A DNA stretch of 40,722 nt from Chitinophagaceae bacterium (lineage in GTDB: Bacteria > Bacteroidota > Bacteroidia > Chitinophagales > Chitinophagaceae): contig CANFKE010000039.1 in NCBI GenBank assembly GCA_947447465.1, positions 1 to 40,722 on the forward strand, given 5' to 3'. Under the pieces are notes generated by a model that ran no database searches, had not been told where the DNA came from, and was given only the letters and a program-made list of their open reading frames with translations. A program made the position numbers and the translations under genes. Position 1 is the first letter of the stretch. Every line of letters begins with the position of its first letter. This document shows, in pieces, positions 33,385 through 40,722 of this stretch.

Positions 33385-34191
33385 CTAATTATCTTCATGC
33401 AATGCCAACAATGGCAGATTACTGTTCATGAACAACTCCTTTGTAAGACTGTGGTGGTAGGCTGTTTTTATTAAATTATAATACCGGGGCATTATTGATA
33501 GTATATGAAAATGATTTTTTTTTGCGAATTGAACTAACTGTTCTCCCAAATGATCTTTTTTAAAAAAATGGAGCTTGTATTTTACACCTTGCATTGCCGC
33601 AACAGCTTCTGGATGCATGATCGGAGTGTTCTCATAACTGATCATATCTACCCAGCCAATCAAAATATGCAACTCAATATCCTGCGATAAACAAAATTGT
33701 CTCAACCATTTAAAAGTACTGGTGCTTCCAATAAAGTTATTGTCAAACGCAAATGCTATGCGCTTTACCTCTACAAGATCAGACAAATAAGGAATTGAAA
33801 TTACTGGCGCTGTAATGTGCCTCAGCATTGGCACCAAATTACTGTCCGGTACAAGATTATATGTGGCATTATATTTATTACCCACAATTACCATGATAGG
33901 CATCCCATTCTTATCTATATATTCGTTTATACCCTCTATAACCGCACCTTTCACACAGGCTTTATCTACCTTAACGCCTGGATAGTAAATATGAATTCTT
34001 CTGATCTGGTCTTCAAATTGTTCATGGTAATTTACACCTACCCCAATAGCCGTTCCAATGAACAAACTGATTGTTTGCACATGCAATAGGGTAACGCCGC
34101 ATTTCAACTGCCCTGCCAGCATGCAGGAATATTGCAATGCCTTAAACGCTTCTGGTTCAAAATCGGTAGCACATATTATGTATGGTTTCAT
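33385..34191 (-). CDS. Universal stress protein, two tandem UspA domains
   Basis: 268 residues from the ATG at 34191; a TTG at 34194 is ignored. The first Usp domain is about 1-140 (MKPYIICATDFEPEAFKALQ, TLLHVQTI, IMVIVGNKYN, APVISIP) and the second about 145-268 (VKRIAFAFDNN, ELHILIGWV, HILSIMPRYY, LPLLALHED). The usual G-x2-G-x9-G(S/T) ATP motif is degenerate in both halves, so any ligand binding would be atypical. Some Usp proteins bind ATP and a mycobacterial one binds cAMP, relevant here because the operon encodes a nucleotide cyclase. It is the last gene of the six-gene operon, 16 bases after yitT. Confidence 0.85.
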   Translation of the reverse strand: MKPYIICATDFEPEAFKALQYSCMLAGQLKCGVTLLHVQTISLFIGTAIGVGVNYHEQFEDQIRRIHIYYPGVKVDKACVKGAVIEGINEYIDKNGMPIMVIVGNKYNATYNLVPDSNLVPMLRHITAPVISIPYLSDLVEVKRIAFAFDNNFIGSTSTFKWLRQFCLSQDIELHILIGWVDMISYENTPIMHPEAVAAMQGVKYKLHFFKKDHLGEQLVQFAKKNHFHILSIMPRYYNLIKTAYHHSLTKELFMNSNLPLLALHEDN

Positions 34192-34207
34192 CAACAGGTA
34201 TTTATGG

Positions 34208-35083
34208 TTAGTGACTAACTTTCCTTTTTAATACTCCACCTGCAGCCTCTTTAATAGTATTTGTGAAAACAAATGCATGAGGATCGATACTTAGAATAAG
34301 GTTTTTCAATCTCCTCACCTCAAGGCGGGTAGTTATAGTATAAACAATATCGCATTCAGTACGAACATCAAAACTCTCTTTCAGGTAGCCTCGTTCCCCT
34401 TTATATATGGTTATTCCCCTGCCCATTTGTAATACCAGTGCCTGCTTCAACTGTTCACTTTTAGCTGAAATAATGGTAACTCCGGTATATTCCTCAAGAC
34501 CCTCAATTACATAGTCAGTAGTTCTGTATGCGATGTAGTAGGTAACCATTGCATACAAGGCAGTATCAACCCCAAAATGAAAAGCTGCAATGAGGAATAT
34601 TACTATATTAAAAGCAAGAATTATTTCGCTGATAGTGAAACTGCTTCTCTTTAACGTATAAAGAGCCAATACCTCTATTCCATCTAATGCACTGCCTCCT
34701 CGCATTGACAGACCCAGGCCCAAGCCAATAAAAAAGCCTCCAAAAATCGAATCCAACCACTTTTGTTGTGATACAATGGGTAACGGGATATAGTCTAGTG
34801 CAAGGGCAAGCAGGATAATACTTGCGAGTGTCTTTATTGCAAAGATTCTGTTCACCTGTATACTGCCCATTATTATAAAGGGTAGATTAATAAGAATAAT
34901 TAGCAATCCTAGCTTTATATGAAATATCTCGTGCAGCAATAATGAAACACCCGTAATGCCCCCATCTATGAACTGATTAGGAACAAGGAATCCTTTTAAT
35001 CCTATAGTTGCCGCTAATACTCCTAAAAGCATGTAGCTCACTTCACTAAGCGTTAATGTATGATTATGATGAGTGTTCTTCAT
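34208..35083 (-). CDS. YitT family membrane protein (DUF161 + DUF2179)
   Basis: 291 residues. Five to six hydrophobic helices in the first ~195 residues carry the repeated DUF161 motifs: LVPNQFIDGGITGVSLLLHE and LSMRGGSALDGIEVLALY. A cytosolic DUF2179 domain (about 200-285: YTGVTIISAKSEQLKQAL, MGRGITIYKGERGY, CDIVYTITTRLEVRRLKNLI, DPHAFVF) follows. The substrate or role of YitT proteins is not established; the soluble domain has an ACT/PII-like ferredoxin fold that could sense a small ligand (inference). The gene overlaps the HD gene by 20 bases, indicating translational coupling. Confidence 0.88.
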   Translation of the reverse strand: MKNTHHNHTLTLSEVSYMLLGVLAATIGLKGFLVPNQFIDGGITGVSLLLHEIFHIKLGLLIILINLPFIIMGSIQVNRIFAIKTLASIILLALALDYIPLPIVSQQKWLDSIFGGFFIGLGLGLSMRGGSALDGIEVLALYTLKRSSFTISEIILAFNIVIFLIAAFHFGVDTALYAMVTYYIAYRTTDYVIEGLEEYTGVTIISAKSEQLKQALVLQMGRGITIYKGERGYLKESFDVRTECDIVYTITTRLEVRRLKNLILSIDPHAFVFTNTIKEAAGGVLKRKVSH

Positions 35084-35660
35084 TTAGTAAATACCGTTCT
35101 AAAATTGTTATTTGTTTTTGCTTGTTCTTTTCCCTCAACTTTTTTGCATAACTAGTTTGAAACTTATGCGATCGGAGGAATTTTAATTGAAACCGAGCCC
35201 ATTGTTTTGCATTGGCAATAATGCCAACTCCTGATAGTTCCTGATATAATAGGTCAGCAATTTCATCAAAATCTTCTCGCCCCAAGTATTCAAGATCAGC
35301 ATCCATTATTATCTTTTCGAGTTTGCTGGTTGGAACATGACCTATCGTTGTTGCAGAGATCAGCTCGCAAATTGTGTCGATCTCCATTTCGTTGTAACCA
35401 AATAAAGGCAGATAAATACGTGCGTATTTACATGATACTTGTTCATGACCTTCTCTACACTCAATGAACCCATAGTCGTGCAGAAGGGCAGCGGCCTGTA
35501 ATAAATTTTTTTCTTCGGGCGATACCCCCTCATCATCGGCAATTCTTCCAACTGATTCAAATACATCTATAACATGGCGAATGCTGTGATAAGGCATATG
35601 TGACGGAAAATCACGATAAAGTCTGGTTTCAACAAAGCTCTTTAGACTATTTAATTCCAT
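35064..35660 (-). CDS. HD-domain metal-dependent phosphohydrolase
   Basis: 198 residues, all-helical HD domain. Metal ligands are H29 in YHSIRHVIDV, the H61-D62 doublet in ALLHDYGF, and an Asp in IIMDADLEYLG (D122). HD proteins of this size hydrolyse phosphate esters of nucleotides; it is not HD-GYP, so cyclic-di-GMP is not indicated. Because it is translationally coupled to a nucleotide cyclase (10-base overlap), cyclic-nucleotide or related nucleotide turnover is a reasonable guess, not a demonstration. It also overlaps yitT by 20 bases. Confidence 0.85.
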   Translation of the reverse strand: MELNSLKSFVETRLYRDFPSHMPYHSIRHVIDVFESVGRIADDEGVSPEEKNLLQAAALLHDYGFIECREGHEQVSCKYARIYLPLFGYNEMEIDTICELISATTIGHVPTSKLEKIIMDADLEYLGREDFDEIADLLYQELSGVGIIANAKQWARFQLKFLRSHKFQTSYAKKLREKNKQKQITILERYLLNEEHSS

Positions 35661-36742
35661 GAGGTTTGAGGTTCGTTGACGAGCAAATTATTATAATTTA
35701 TCTGATGCTCGGATGCTATATCATCTCGGCTGTATATTGTAAACAGCTCCATTTCTCCGGCACCTTTCAGTGCTACACTACCTATCGATTCAGTATCAAA
35801 TACATTACTCACCAACTCTTTCGTTGCTGTAGTAATCGTAATGGTCATTGGATGGCCTGCCCCCTCTACTCTGGCTGCAATATTGACATCCATACCAATT
35901 ATGTCGTATGCAAAACGAGTTTTACCAATTATTCCTCCTATTACTTCACCTGAATTAATACCTATACGACATTGCCATTCTTGCTTCGAATATCTATTTC
36001 GCTTTTTTAGGTAATCGAGGATCTCTAATGCCGCATTTATTATGTTTTGAGCATGTTGAGCATCATTGTTATGAATACCCGCGGCTGCCATATATGCATC
36101 ACCAATTGTTTTGATTCGCACAACATTGTTACTAGTACATATCTCATCAAAATATGTATAAATTTCTGTTAGCTCATTGATGAGAAAATCAGGCTGAAGT
36201 TGTGAAGTAATAGCTGTGAAACCAACAAAATCGCAGAACATGATACTTACGTTATGTAATACCTCAGGCTTATGTGTGCCATTTTGAATCAAATCACTGA
36301 TCACATTATCCGGTAGCATTATTTTTAATAAAGCCTCCGTTTTCCTCCGTTCAGCCTGTAATTCCAGGTGAATGTTGATGCGCGTCTTAACAATATCAGG
36401 GTTGATCGGTTTAGTGATAAAATCAGCGCCACCAAGTTTTAGTCCTTTGGTCTCATCCGTCTCTTCATTGAGTGCAGTAAGGAAAATAACAGGTATTCTC
36501 TGTGTTGATTCACAGCTTTTTAATTCTTCACAAACCTGAAATCCACTTATTCCGGGCATAATAATATCCAGCAATATCAAATCAGGCTGAGGGTATTGCC
36601 TGGCTAACTCAAGAGCCTTTATCCCATCTTTTGCTATTTTGACTCTGTATGTATCTTTCAATAGCGCATTTAACACGGTAAGATTCTCTACCGAGTCATC
36701 AACAACCAGAATAGTTGGCTTACTTTCTTTACTGAATATCAT
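35651..36742 (-). CDS. Response regulator fused to class III adenylate cyclase
   Basis: 363 residues from the ATG at 36742; a TTG at 36754 would overlap the YceI stop and add four residues. A receiver domain (about 10-125) has D15/D16, phospho-acceptor D59 (LILLDI), T89 and K111. A helical linker (about 128-155, ALLKIMLPDNVISDLIQNG) leads to a cyclase catalytic domain (about 162-340). The catalytic residues are complete: metal Asp D171 (FCDFVGFT) and D215 (IGDAYM), transition-state N287 and R291 (DVNIAARVEG). The base-selecting pair is K211 and D280, the ATP-type pair, so the product is predicted to be cAMP. Phosphorylation by the upstream hybrid kinase would control synthesis (inference). 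Confidence 0.92.
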   Translation of the reverse strand: MIFSKESKPTILVVDDSVENLTVLNALLKDTYRVKIAKDGIKALELARQYPQPDLILLDIIMPGISGFQVCEELKSCESTQRIPVIFLTALNEETDETKGLKLGGADFITKPINPDIVKTRINIHLELQAERRKTEALLKIMLPDNVISDLIQNGTHKPEVLHNVSIMFCDFVGFTAITSQLQPDFLINELTEIYTYFDEICTSNNVVRIKTIGDAYMAAAGIHNNDAQHAQNIINAALEILDYLKKRNRYSKQEWQCRIGINSGEVIGGIIGKTRFAYDIIGMDVNIAARVEGAGHPMTITITTATKELVSNVFDTESIGSVALKGAGEMELFTIYSRDDIASEHQINYNNLLVNEPQTSWN

Positions 36743-36750
36743 TTGGATGA

Positions 36751-37284
36751 TCAATTATTTTGTAACACCATTTGCACCTGGATCATAAGCTTTACAACTT
36801 CGTCCAAAACGATAACACCTTCATCCGTAGTAGCATTCCAATTCAAAGAATATTCTCCTCTTTTTAAAGCCCCTGATATTTCAAAACCGGCTTTCTTAGA
36901 CCCGTACATATCAACTCTTGTTCCAAGGTAATTGGCTTGTAATTCGATCGGTTTAGTTACGTTTTTTATAGTCAGATCTCCTTTTAGCAAGTAAGTTTCC
37001 TCACTAACCTTATCGAACGATGTCGACTTAAATTCCATTATTGGAAAAGACTCCGAGTTAAAAAAATCAGCACTTCTTATATGTTGATCTCTTTGAGGAT
37101 TAAACGTATTTACTGACCCAGTTTCAGCTTGAAACTGAACTTGCAGGTTATTGAAACCTTCGTCACATTGCATGTTAACAGAGAATGTGTTGAAACAACC
37201 TGAAACATTAGTGATCATCATATGCCTTACTTTAAAGCGAATCTCGCTATGCATACCGTCAACGATCCATTTTTGTCTTTTCAT
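36751..37284 (-). CDS. YceI-family protein, cytosolic
   Basis: 177 residues, a YceI/lipocalin-like barrel: KWIVDGMHSEIRFKVRHMMI, VSGCFNTFSVNM, RDQHIRSADFFNSESFPIME, YLLKGDLTIKNVTKPIELQA and FEISGALKRGEYSLNWN are family blocks. YceI proteins bind isoprenoid or fatty-acyl chains. Unlike most, this one has no signal peptide, so it would be cytosolic. It lies 8 bases after the hybrid kinase gene and 8 before the cyclase gene, so it is an integral member of the signalling operon; its part in the pathway is unknown. Confidence 0.9.
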   Translation of the reverse strand: MKRQKWIVDGMHSEIRFKVRHMMITNVSGCFNTFSVNMQCDEGFNNLQVQFQAETGSVNTFNPQRDQHIRSADFFNSESFPIMEFKSTSFDKVSEETYLLKGDLTIKNVTKPIELQANYLGTRVDMYGSKKAGFEISGALKRGEYSLNWNATTDEGVIVLDEVVKLMIQVQMVLQNN

Positions 37285-37292
37285 ATTTACTT

Positions 37293-39821
37293 TTATTTTA
37301 ATTCTTTTATTGCGTTATCAAAATCAAAATTGTCTATAAATCTATTTGCTGATTCTAGCTTTTCTCGTAACTCCTCTGATACATGTAGATTAAGCAGTAT
37401 TGCTTCACAACATTCTCCCGCTTCACTATCAGCATCGCCTAACAACTGAAAGAGTTTTTCAAGACTGTTTTGAATTTGAAAATTGTCTGAAGCAACAATA
37501 ACCTCGGCTTCCACTTTTTGCACTCTACCCAAAGCCAATTCAATTTTCGTAATTTCTGAATCAACATTGGCCATAAGAGCATGTAACCGGTCATTCAATG
37601 TCTTTTCAAAAACACTGTTTGACTGCAACGTCAAATCTCTAAATATCACAGAAAGCTCACGCGCTTCAATAAAAAGGTATTCTATTCCTATATTGCCGGC
37701 TACTCCCGCAATTGTGTGTAATAATGCTGCCGCCCCATCAATATCGCCATTGTGGTACATTTCAGATAATGTTGAGCGAAACCCTTTGTAATTGGTCGCA
37801 AATTTTCCCAACAACCTGAGATAGACGTCTTTTTTGCCGCCTACTCGAGCTAGTCCGGCCACCATATCAATACCATCAATTAAGGGAAGTTGTATGTTAT
37901 TTTCTATTTCTGATGAATGATCTGCTTCGGAAGTATGTTCTTTTGGTGCTTTTTTTATGTAGAAAGCTAACCTTTCATAGAGCACCATAGGCTCAATGGG
38001 TTTTGTAATATGATCGTTCATACCTGATGCAATACTTTTGTCATATTCCCCCTTCATCGCATGTGCGGTCATAGCAATAATTGGTAAATGCTGCTTAGAC
38101 TTATCTTGACGTATTTTAATGGTTGCAGTTAGCCCATCCATTTCAGGCATCTGAATATCCATCAACACTGCATCGTACTCCCACCTGCCAACCATATCTA
38201 CCGCTTCCTTTCCGTTGCGGGCAATCTCATATTCAATGTTAACATCTTTCAGTAGCTCCTCTGCCAATTCAAGATTAATTTCATTATCCTCTACCAATAA
38301 AACTCTACTGCCTGATAACTTACTTTTGTATTCTGCTAAAGAGTCGACATTAGACTTATTTGAGTTGATATTTTTCTTTCCCAGATGGAGTATGCTATTA
38401 ATTGTGTCATAAAGAACAGATGGATTGATGGGTTTGAGCAAGTAACCATCTACTAAATTCTGTTTGGTTGCTTCAACAACTTTTTCTAACCCAAAAGCAG
38501 TGACCATTAAAACTGATGGTACTTCGTTGCCATTTGTTTCCCGTAACTTTTTCACAAGTTGCAACCCATCCATTCCTGGCATTCGCCAATCAACAACCAA
38601 TAAAGACAGAGGTACGGAACTCTCAGATTCCCTATTAAATATTTCTATCGCTTCAATTGCATTACTTGCTACAATAACTTCAAAACCAAATGAAGACAGC
38701 ATGTCACTTAGTACCATTCTGGTACTGTCAGAGTCATCTACCAACAAGGCTTTCATCCCAAGCAAAACATTTGTTGTACTGGTTTGTTCTACAATTTTCG
38801 GCTGTTGAGCAGGTAATGAGAAGAACGCATTGAATGAAAATACTGACCCATTTCCCCCGTCGCTACTCACTTCCAGTTCTCCATCCATCATTTCTACTAT
38901 CTTCTTGCATATCGCAAGCCCAAGCCCGGTGCCTCCAAACTTTCTGGTAGTTGAGAGGTCCGCCTGCTGAAATGGACTGAATATGCGCCTTATTTGCTCT
39001 TCTGAAATACCTATACCACTATCGGTTACTGAAAAATGTATAAAGATCCCGTACGGCAATTTCTGAACAAGCTTGGCCTCCAGTTTTATCTCTCCGCTAT
39101 TAGTAAATTTAACAGCGTTGTCAGTAAGGTTCAACAGCACCTGTCGCAACCGCACTGAATCGCCTAGTATGACAGGAGGAATGCTAGAGTCTATTATAGT
39201 GATCAGTTCAACATTATTTTTTGTTTGTAATTTTACATTTACTGTATCTGAAAGATCCGCTACCAATTCCTCAAGAAATAATTCAGTTGTTTCAAGGCTA
39301 AGTTTACCCGCTTCAATCTTTGAAAAGTCTAGTATATCGTCAATTATTCTGAGAAGGTTACGTGCAGAAACTTCTATCTTTCGTAAATAATCGGCCTGCT
39401 TGGCATCCAGCCTTGATTTCTTTAAAAGATAATTCATACCTATGATTGCATTCATAGGGGTTCTTATCTCATGTGACATATTAGCCAGAAACTCGCTTTT
39501 GGCTAAACTTGCTTTGTCTGAAATCTCTTTAAGTGCCGCCATCTGCTCATACTTGTCGGCCAGCTCATTCTTTTTAAAGTTAACTCTATCTAATTGCAAA
39601 CCACCGAAAGAAGCGAAAACACCCAAAAAAATTGGTGCGCTATCTATTATCCATAAAAGAACTGAGGAACGATGTGCTTCTAATAAATGGGAAGCATCAA
39701 TATTGCCATATCTACTCCAAGCTTCCAAAATCGTACCTAATACAGGAAACACGCAGCCAAATGATGCACCATAAATTGCATACTTTTTTTGTTGACTGGT
39801 AAAGAGGCTATTTTTATTCAC
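37293..39821 (-). CDS. Hybrid sensor histidine kinase (HisKA-HATPase-REC-REC-Hpt)
   Basis: 842 residues. Two transmembrane helices (about 14-34 and 53-73) with a short ~18-residue loop and no PAS/HAMP. The coiled linker leads to HisKA with H117 (NMSHEIRTPM), HATPase N-box (LRQVLLNLTDNAVKF), G1 DSGIGIS and G2 GGTGLGLAI. Receiver 1 has phospho-acceptor D411 (VVDWRMPG) and receiver 2 D555 (LMDIQMPEMDG). The C-terminal Hpt carries H702 (LLHTIAGVAGN). This is a complete His-Asp-His phosphorelay chain, short of the final Asp, which the REC-cyclase downstream could supply. The start is a GTG at 39821; the next in-frame ATG would remove both membrane helices, and a stop lies three codons upstream. 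Confidence 0.92.
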   Translation of the reverse strand: MNKNSLFTSQQKKYAIYGASFGCVFPVLGTILEAWSRYGNIDASHLLEAHRSSVLLWIIDSAPIFLGVFASFGGLQLDRVNFKKNELADKYEQMAALKEISDKASLAKSEFLANMSHEIRTPMNAIIGMNYLLKKSRLDAKQADYLRKIEVSARNLLRIIDDILDFSKIEAGKLSLETTELFLEELVADLSDTVNVKLQTKNNVELITIIDSSIPPVILGDSVRLRQVLLNLTDNAVKFTNSGEIKLEAKLVQKLPYGIFIHFSVTDSGIGISEEQIRRIFSPFQQADLSTTRKFGGTGLGLAICKKIVEMMDGELEVSSDGGNGSVFSFNAFFSLPAQQPKIVEQTSTTNVLLGMKALLVDDSDSTRMVLSDMLSSFGFEVIVASNAIEAIEIFNRESESSVPLSLLVVDWRMPGMDGLQLVKKLRETNGNEVPSVLMVTAFGLEKVVEATKQNLVDGYLLKPINPSVLYDTINSILHLGKKNINSNKSNVDSLAEYKSKLSGSRVLLVEDNEINLELAEELLKDVNIEYEIARNGKEAVDMVGRWEYDAVLMDIQMPEMDGLTATIKIRQDKSKQHLPIIAMTAHAMKGEYDKSIASGMNDHITKPIEPMVLYERLAFYIKKAPKEHTSEADHSSEIENNIQLPLIDGIDMVAGLARVGGKKDVYLRLLGKFATNYKGFRSTLSEMYHNGDIDGAAALLHTIAGVAGNIGIEYLFIEARELSVIFRDLTLQSNSVFEKTLNDRLHALMANVDSEITKIELALGRVQKVEAEVIVASDNFQIQNSLEKLFQLLGDADSEAGECCEAILLNLHVSEELREKLESANRFIDNFDFDNAIKELK

Positions 39822-40484
39822 TTTATTCTAAGAATTTTATAGGAATTTTGCTTGTTATTAGCTTAATAATTTCACTGTATCATTTAATAATTTAAACTTG
39901 TTATACTCATACTACATTAGTAACTGTAGTTGAATAATATGATTTCCAAAGGATAAAAAGTAGGTAGCAATTTTAATATGACAATAATACAAACTAATAA
40001 ATTATTGTATCAAGCACGTATTAGTAGTAATCAGTATGGTGTGTAGTTGGTAAAGAAGAAGTAACATAACTCCTACACAAGATTATCTTTCTTTAATAGA
40101 TTTGTAATACTACCTTTTAAAAAAAAAGACATTCCATTTATAAATAAATGTAAATCAGTTAAGATCCGTGTTCACTTTTTGTCAAGTCAACAGCACTTTC
40201 GCACTAATCCCAATACAGGCAAGTTTTTTTGAAGAAAAAGAAAATGGCGATTCTTTGCAGAATCGCATTAATCTGATAATGTGCCCAGAACTCACCAGAG
40301 TTCGAATTATTTGACTAAAGATTTATTATCAATCTTGAATTTTTAGAATAGCAATAAATATGTCTATCAATTTAAGATGTATAGTTTATTCATGCTGAAT
40401 ATTTATTTGGTATGTATTCTTACAAAACATAAAGCCTTCTCAAATAATTTGAGAAGGCTTTATGTTTTAATTATGAACAGTTAC
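39822..40484. other. 663-base AT-rich intergenic region with two hairpins and an orphan -7 box
   Basis: No credible protein gene on either strand. Observed elements: an exact plus-strand TAGATTTG box (40097-40104); hairpin GCGATTCT-TTGC-AGAATCGC (40247-40266); hairpin GAACTC-ACCA-GAGTTC (40288-40303); and a perfect long terminator at 40424-40468. The promoter of the six-gene kinase operon should also be here but no exact -7 box is found on that strand; near-matches are TTAGTTTG (39990-39997) and TATCCTTTG (39947-39955). Confidence 0.5.
40424..40468. terminator. Long perfect terminator hairpin, bidirectional
   Basis: A 22-base arm (40424-40445) and its exact complement (40447-40468) around a single central A; the practical loop is the AT-rich centre. 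The core is AAAGCCTTCTC/GAGAAGGCTTT and both ends are A/T runs, so it can terminate in either direction. It follows the T9SS protein gene (stop at 40485) on the minus strand. Confidence 0.9.
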
Positions 40485-40722
40485 CTATCGATCTACTAAT
40501 ACCTTCACTGATATTGGTTCTGCATTATCAAATGACAGGTGTAAGATGTAAACTCCCGATGAAACATCTCCAAGATCCAACTGTGATCTGCCATCCTTGA
40601 ATGATATTGTTGTGTTCAATATAGTTTGACCTGCATAATTAACAACATTTACATAAGCAGTGCAGTCCATTGCTTTGTCTTGACTGATATTGATCTGTCC
40701 ACTGCTTGGATTCGGATAGAAC
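40485..40722 (-). CDS. T9SS-exported protein, C-terminal sorting domain (partial; 5' part outside window)
   Basis: The reverse strand stays open to the window edge and encodes YPNPSSGQINISQDKAMD, then VNYAGQTILNTTISF, GDVSSGVYILHLSFDN and a terminal VLVDR. This is a type A T9SS C-terminal sorting domain (YPNPSSG, SGVYIL). The ATG at 40670 is internal, not the true start. Only the sorting domain is visible, so the function of the exported protein cannot be given. A strong terminator follows at 40424-40468. Confidence 0.88.
   Translation of the reverse strand, partial: FYPNPSSGQINISQDKAMDCTAYVNVVNYAGQTILNTTISFKDGRSQLDLGDVSSGVYILHLSFDNAEPISVKVLVDR

Noticed and set aside
33338..33430. Short plus-strand frame beginning MTVSTLNEKN
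   Set aside because: About 30 codons, runs antisense into the end of the UspA gene, no promoter and no family match.

Overview
The window looks like chromosomal DNA of a Bacteroidota bacterium, probably Chitinophagia/Sphingobacteriia-like; the order is a guess. Three things point there. Promoter -7 boxes of the form TAnnTTTG recur upstream of genes, and Shine-Dalgarno motifs are nearly absent. Secreted proteins end in type IX secretion (T9SS) type A sorting domains (2921-5224, 28899-30068, and the partial gene at 40485). The remaining content (TonB-dependent receptor, Kdo-type LPS genes, stand-alone PurS, DUF3347 protein) also fits. I see no prophage, IS element, CRISPR array, rRNA or convincing tRNA.

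Layout. 1-5.2 kb: the 5' end of infA; a lipoprotein amidohydrolase; a YdeI/OmpD-associated protein; a 50-aa membrane protein too short for most gene callers; a secreted M12B-like metalloprotease. 5.5-9.7 kb (+): a tight run of SDR dehydrogenase, acyl-CoA thioesterase, cinA, aroK, DUF423 and kdsB, closed by a strong bidirectional terminator. 9.8-13.6 kb (-): surface-sugar genes (rfbC, a sugar aminotransferase, waaA) and an outer-membrane protein. 13.8-14.75 kb (+): a membrane protein with a winged-helix regulator. 14.9-17.8 kb (-): a methionine-branch operon (cystathionine gamma-synthase type enzyme, homoserine dehydrogenase) behind a SAM-I riboswitch with its own promoter and an intrinsic terminator. 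17.9-20.9 kb (-): a TonB-dependent receptor with a DUF3347 lipoprotein. 21-26.7 kb: a LolA-like periplasmic protein, asd, an ABC exporter, rsmI, purS and pssA. 26.9-33 kb (-): an OYE-type ene-reductase behind two inverted repeats, a DUF2459 protein, a T9SS-exported alpha/beta hydrolase resembling polyesterases, a lipoprotein and a 732-aa EF-hand/poly-Pro/membrane protein of unknown function.

The strongest candidate for an undescribed system is the six-gene minus-strand operon from 39821 down to 33385. It encodes a hybrid histidine kinase (HisKA-HATPase-REC-REC-Hpt), a cytoplasmic YceI protein, a response regulator fused to a class III nucleotide cyclase with the ATP-selective Lys/Asp pair, an HD-domain phosphohydrolase, a YitT membrane protein and a tandem UspA protein. 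All junctions are between a 20-base overlap and a 16-base gap. The parts suggest a phosphorelay that controls cAMP synthesis, with possible turnover and output proteins encoded alongside; this is inference from domains and gene order.

Several reading frames can be opened at a TTG that is actually the last three bases of a -7 box (361, 13788, 20875). I moved those starts downstream to the first ATG after the box. Several genes appear to have very short 5' leaders.
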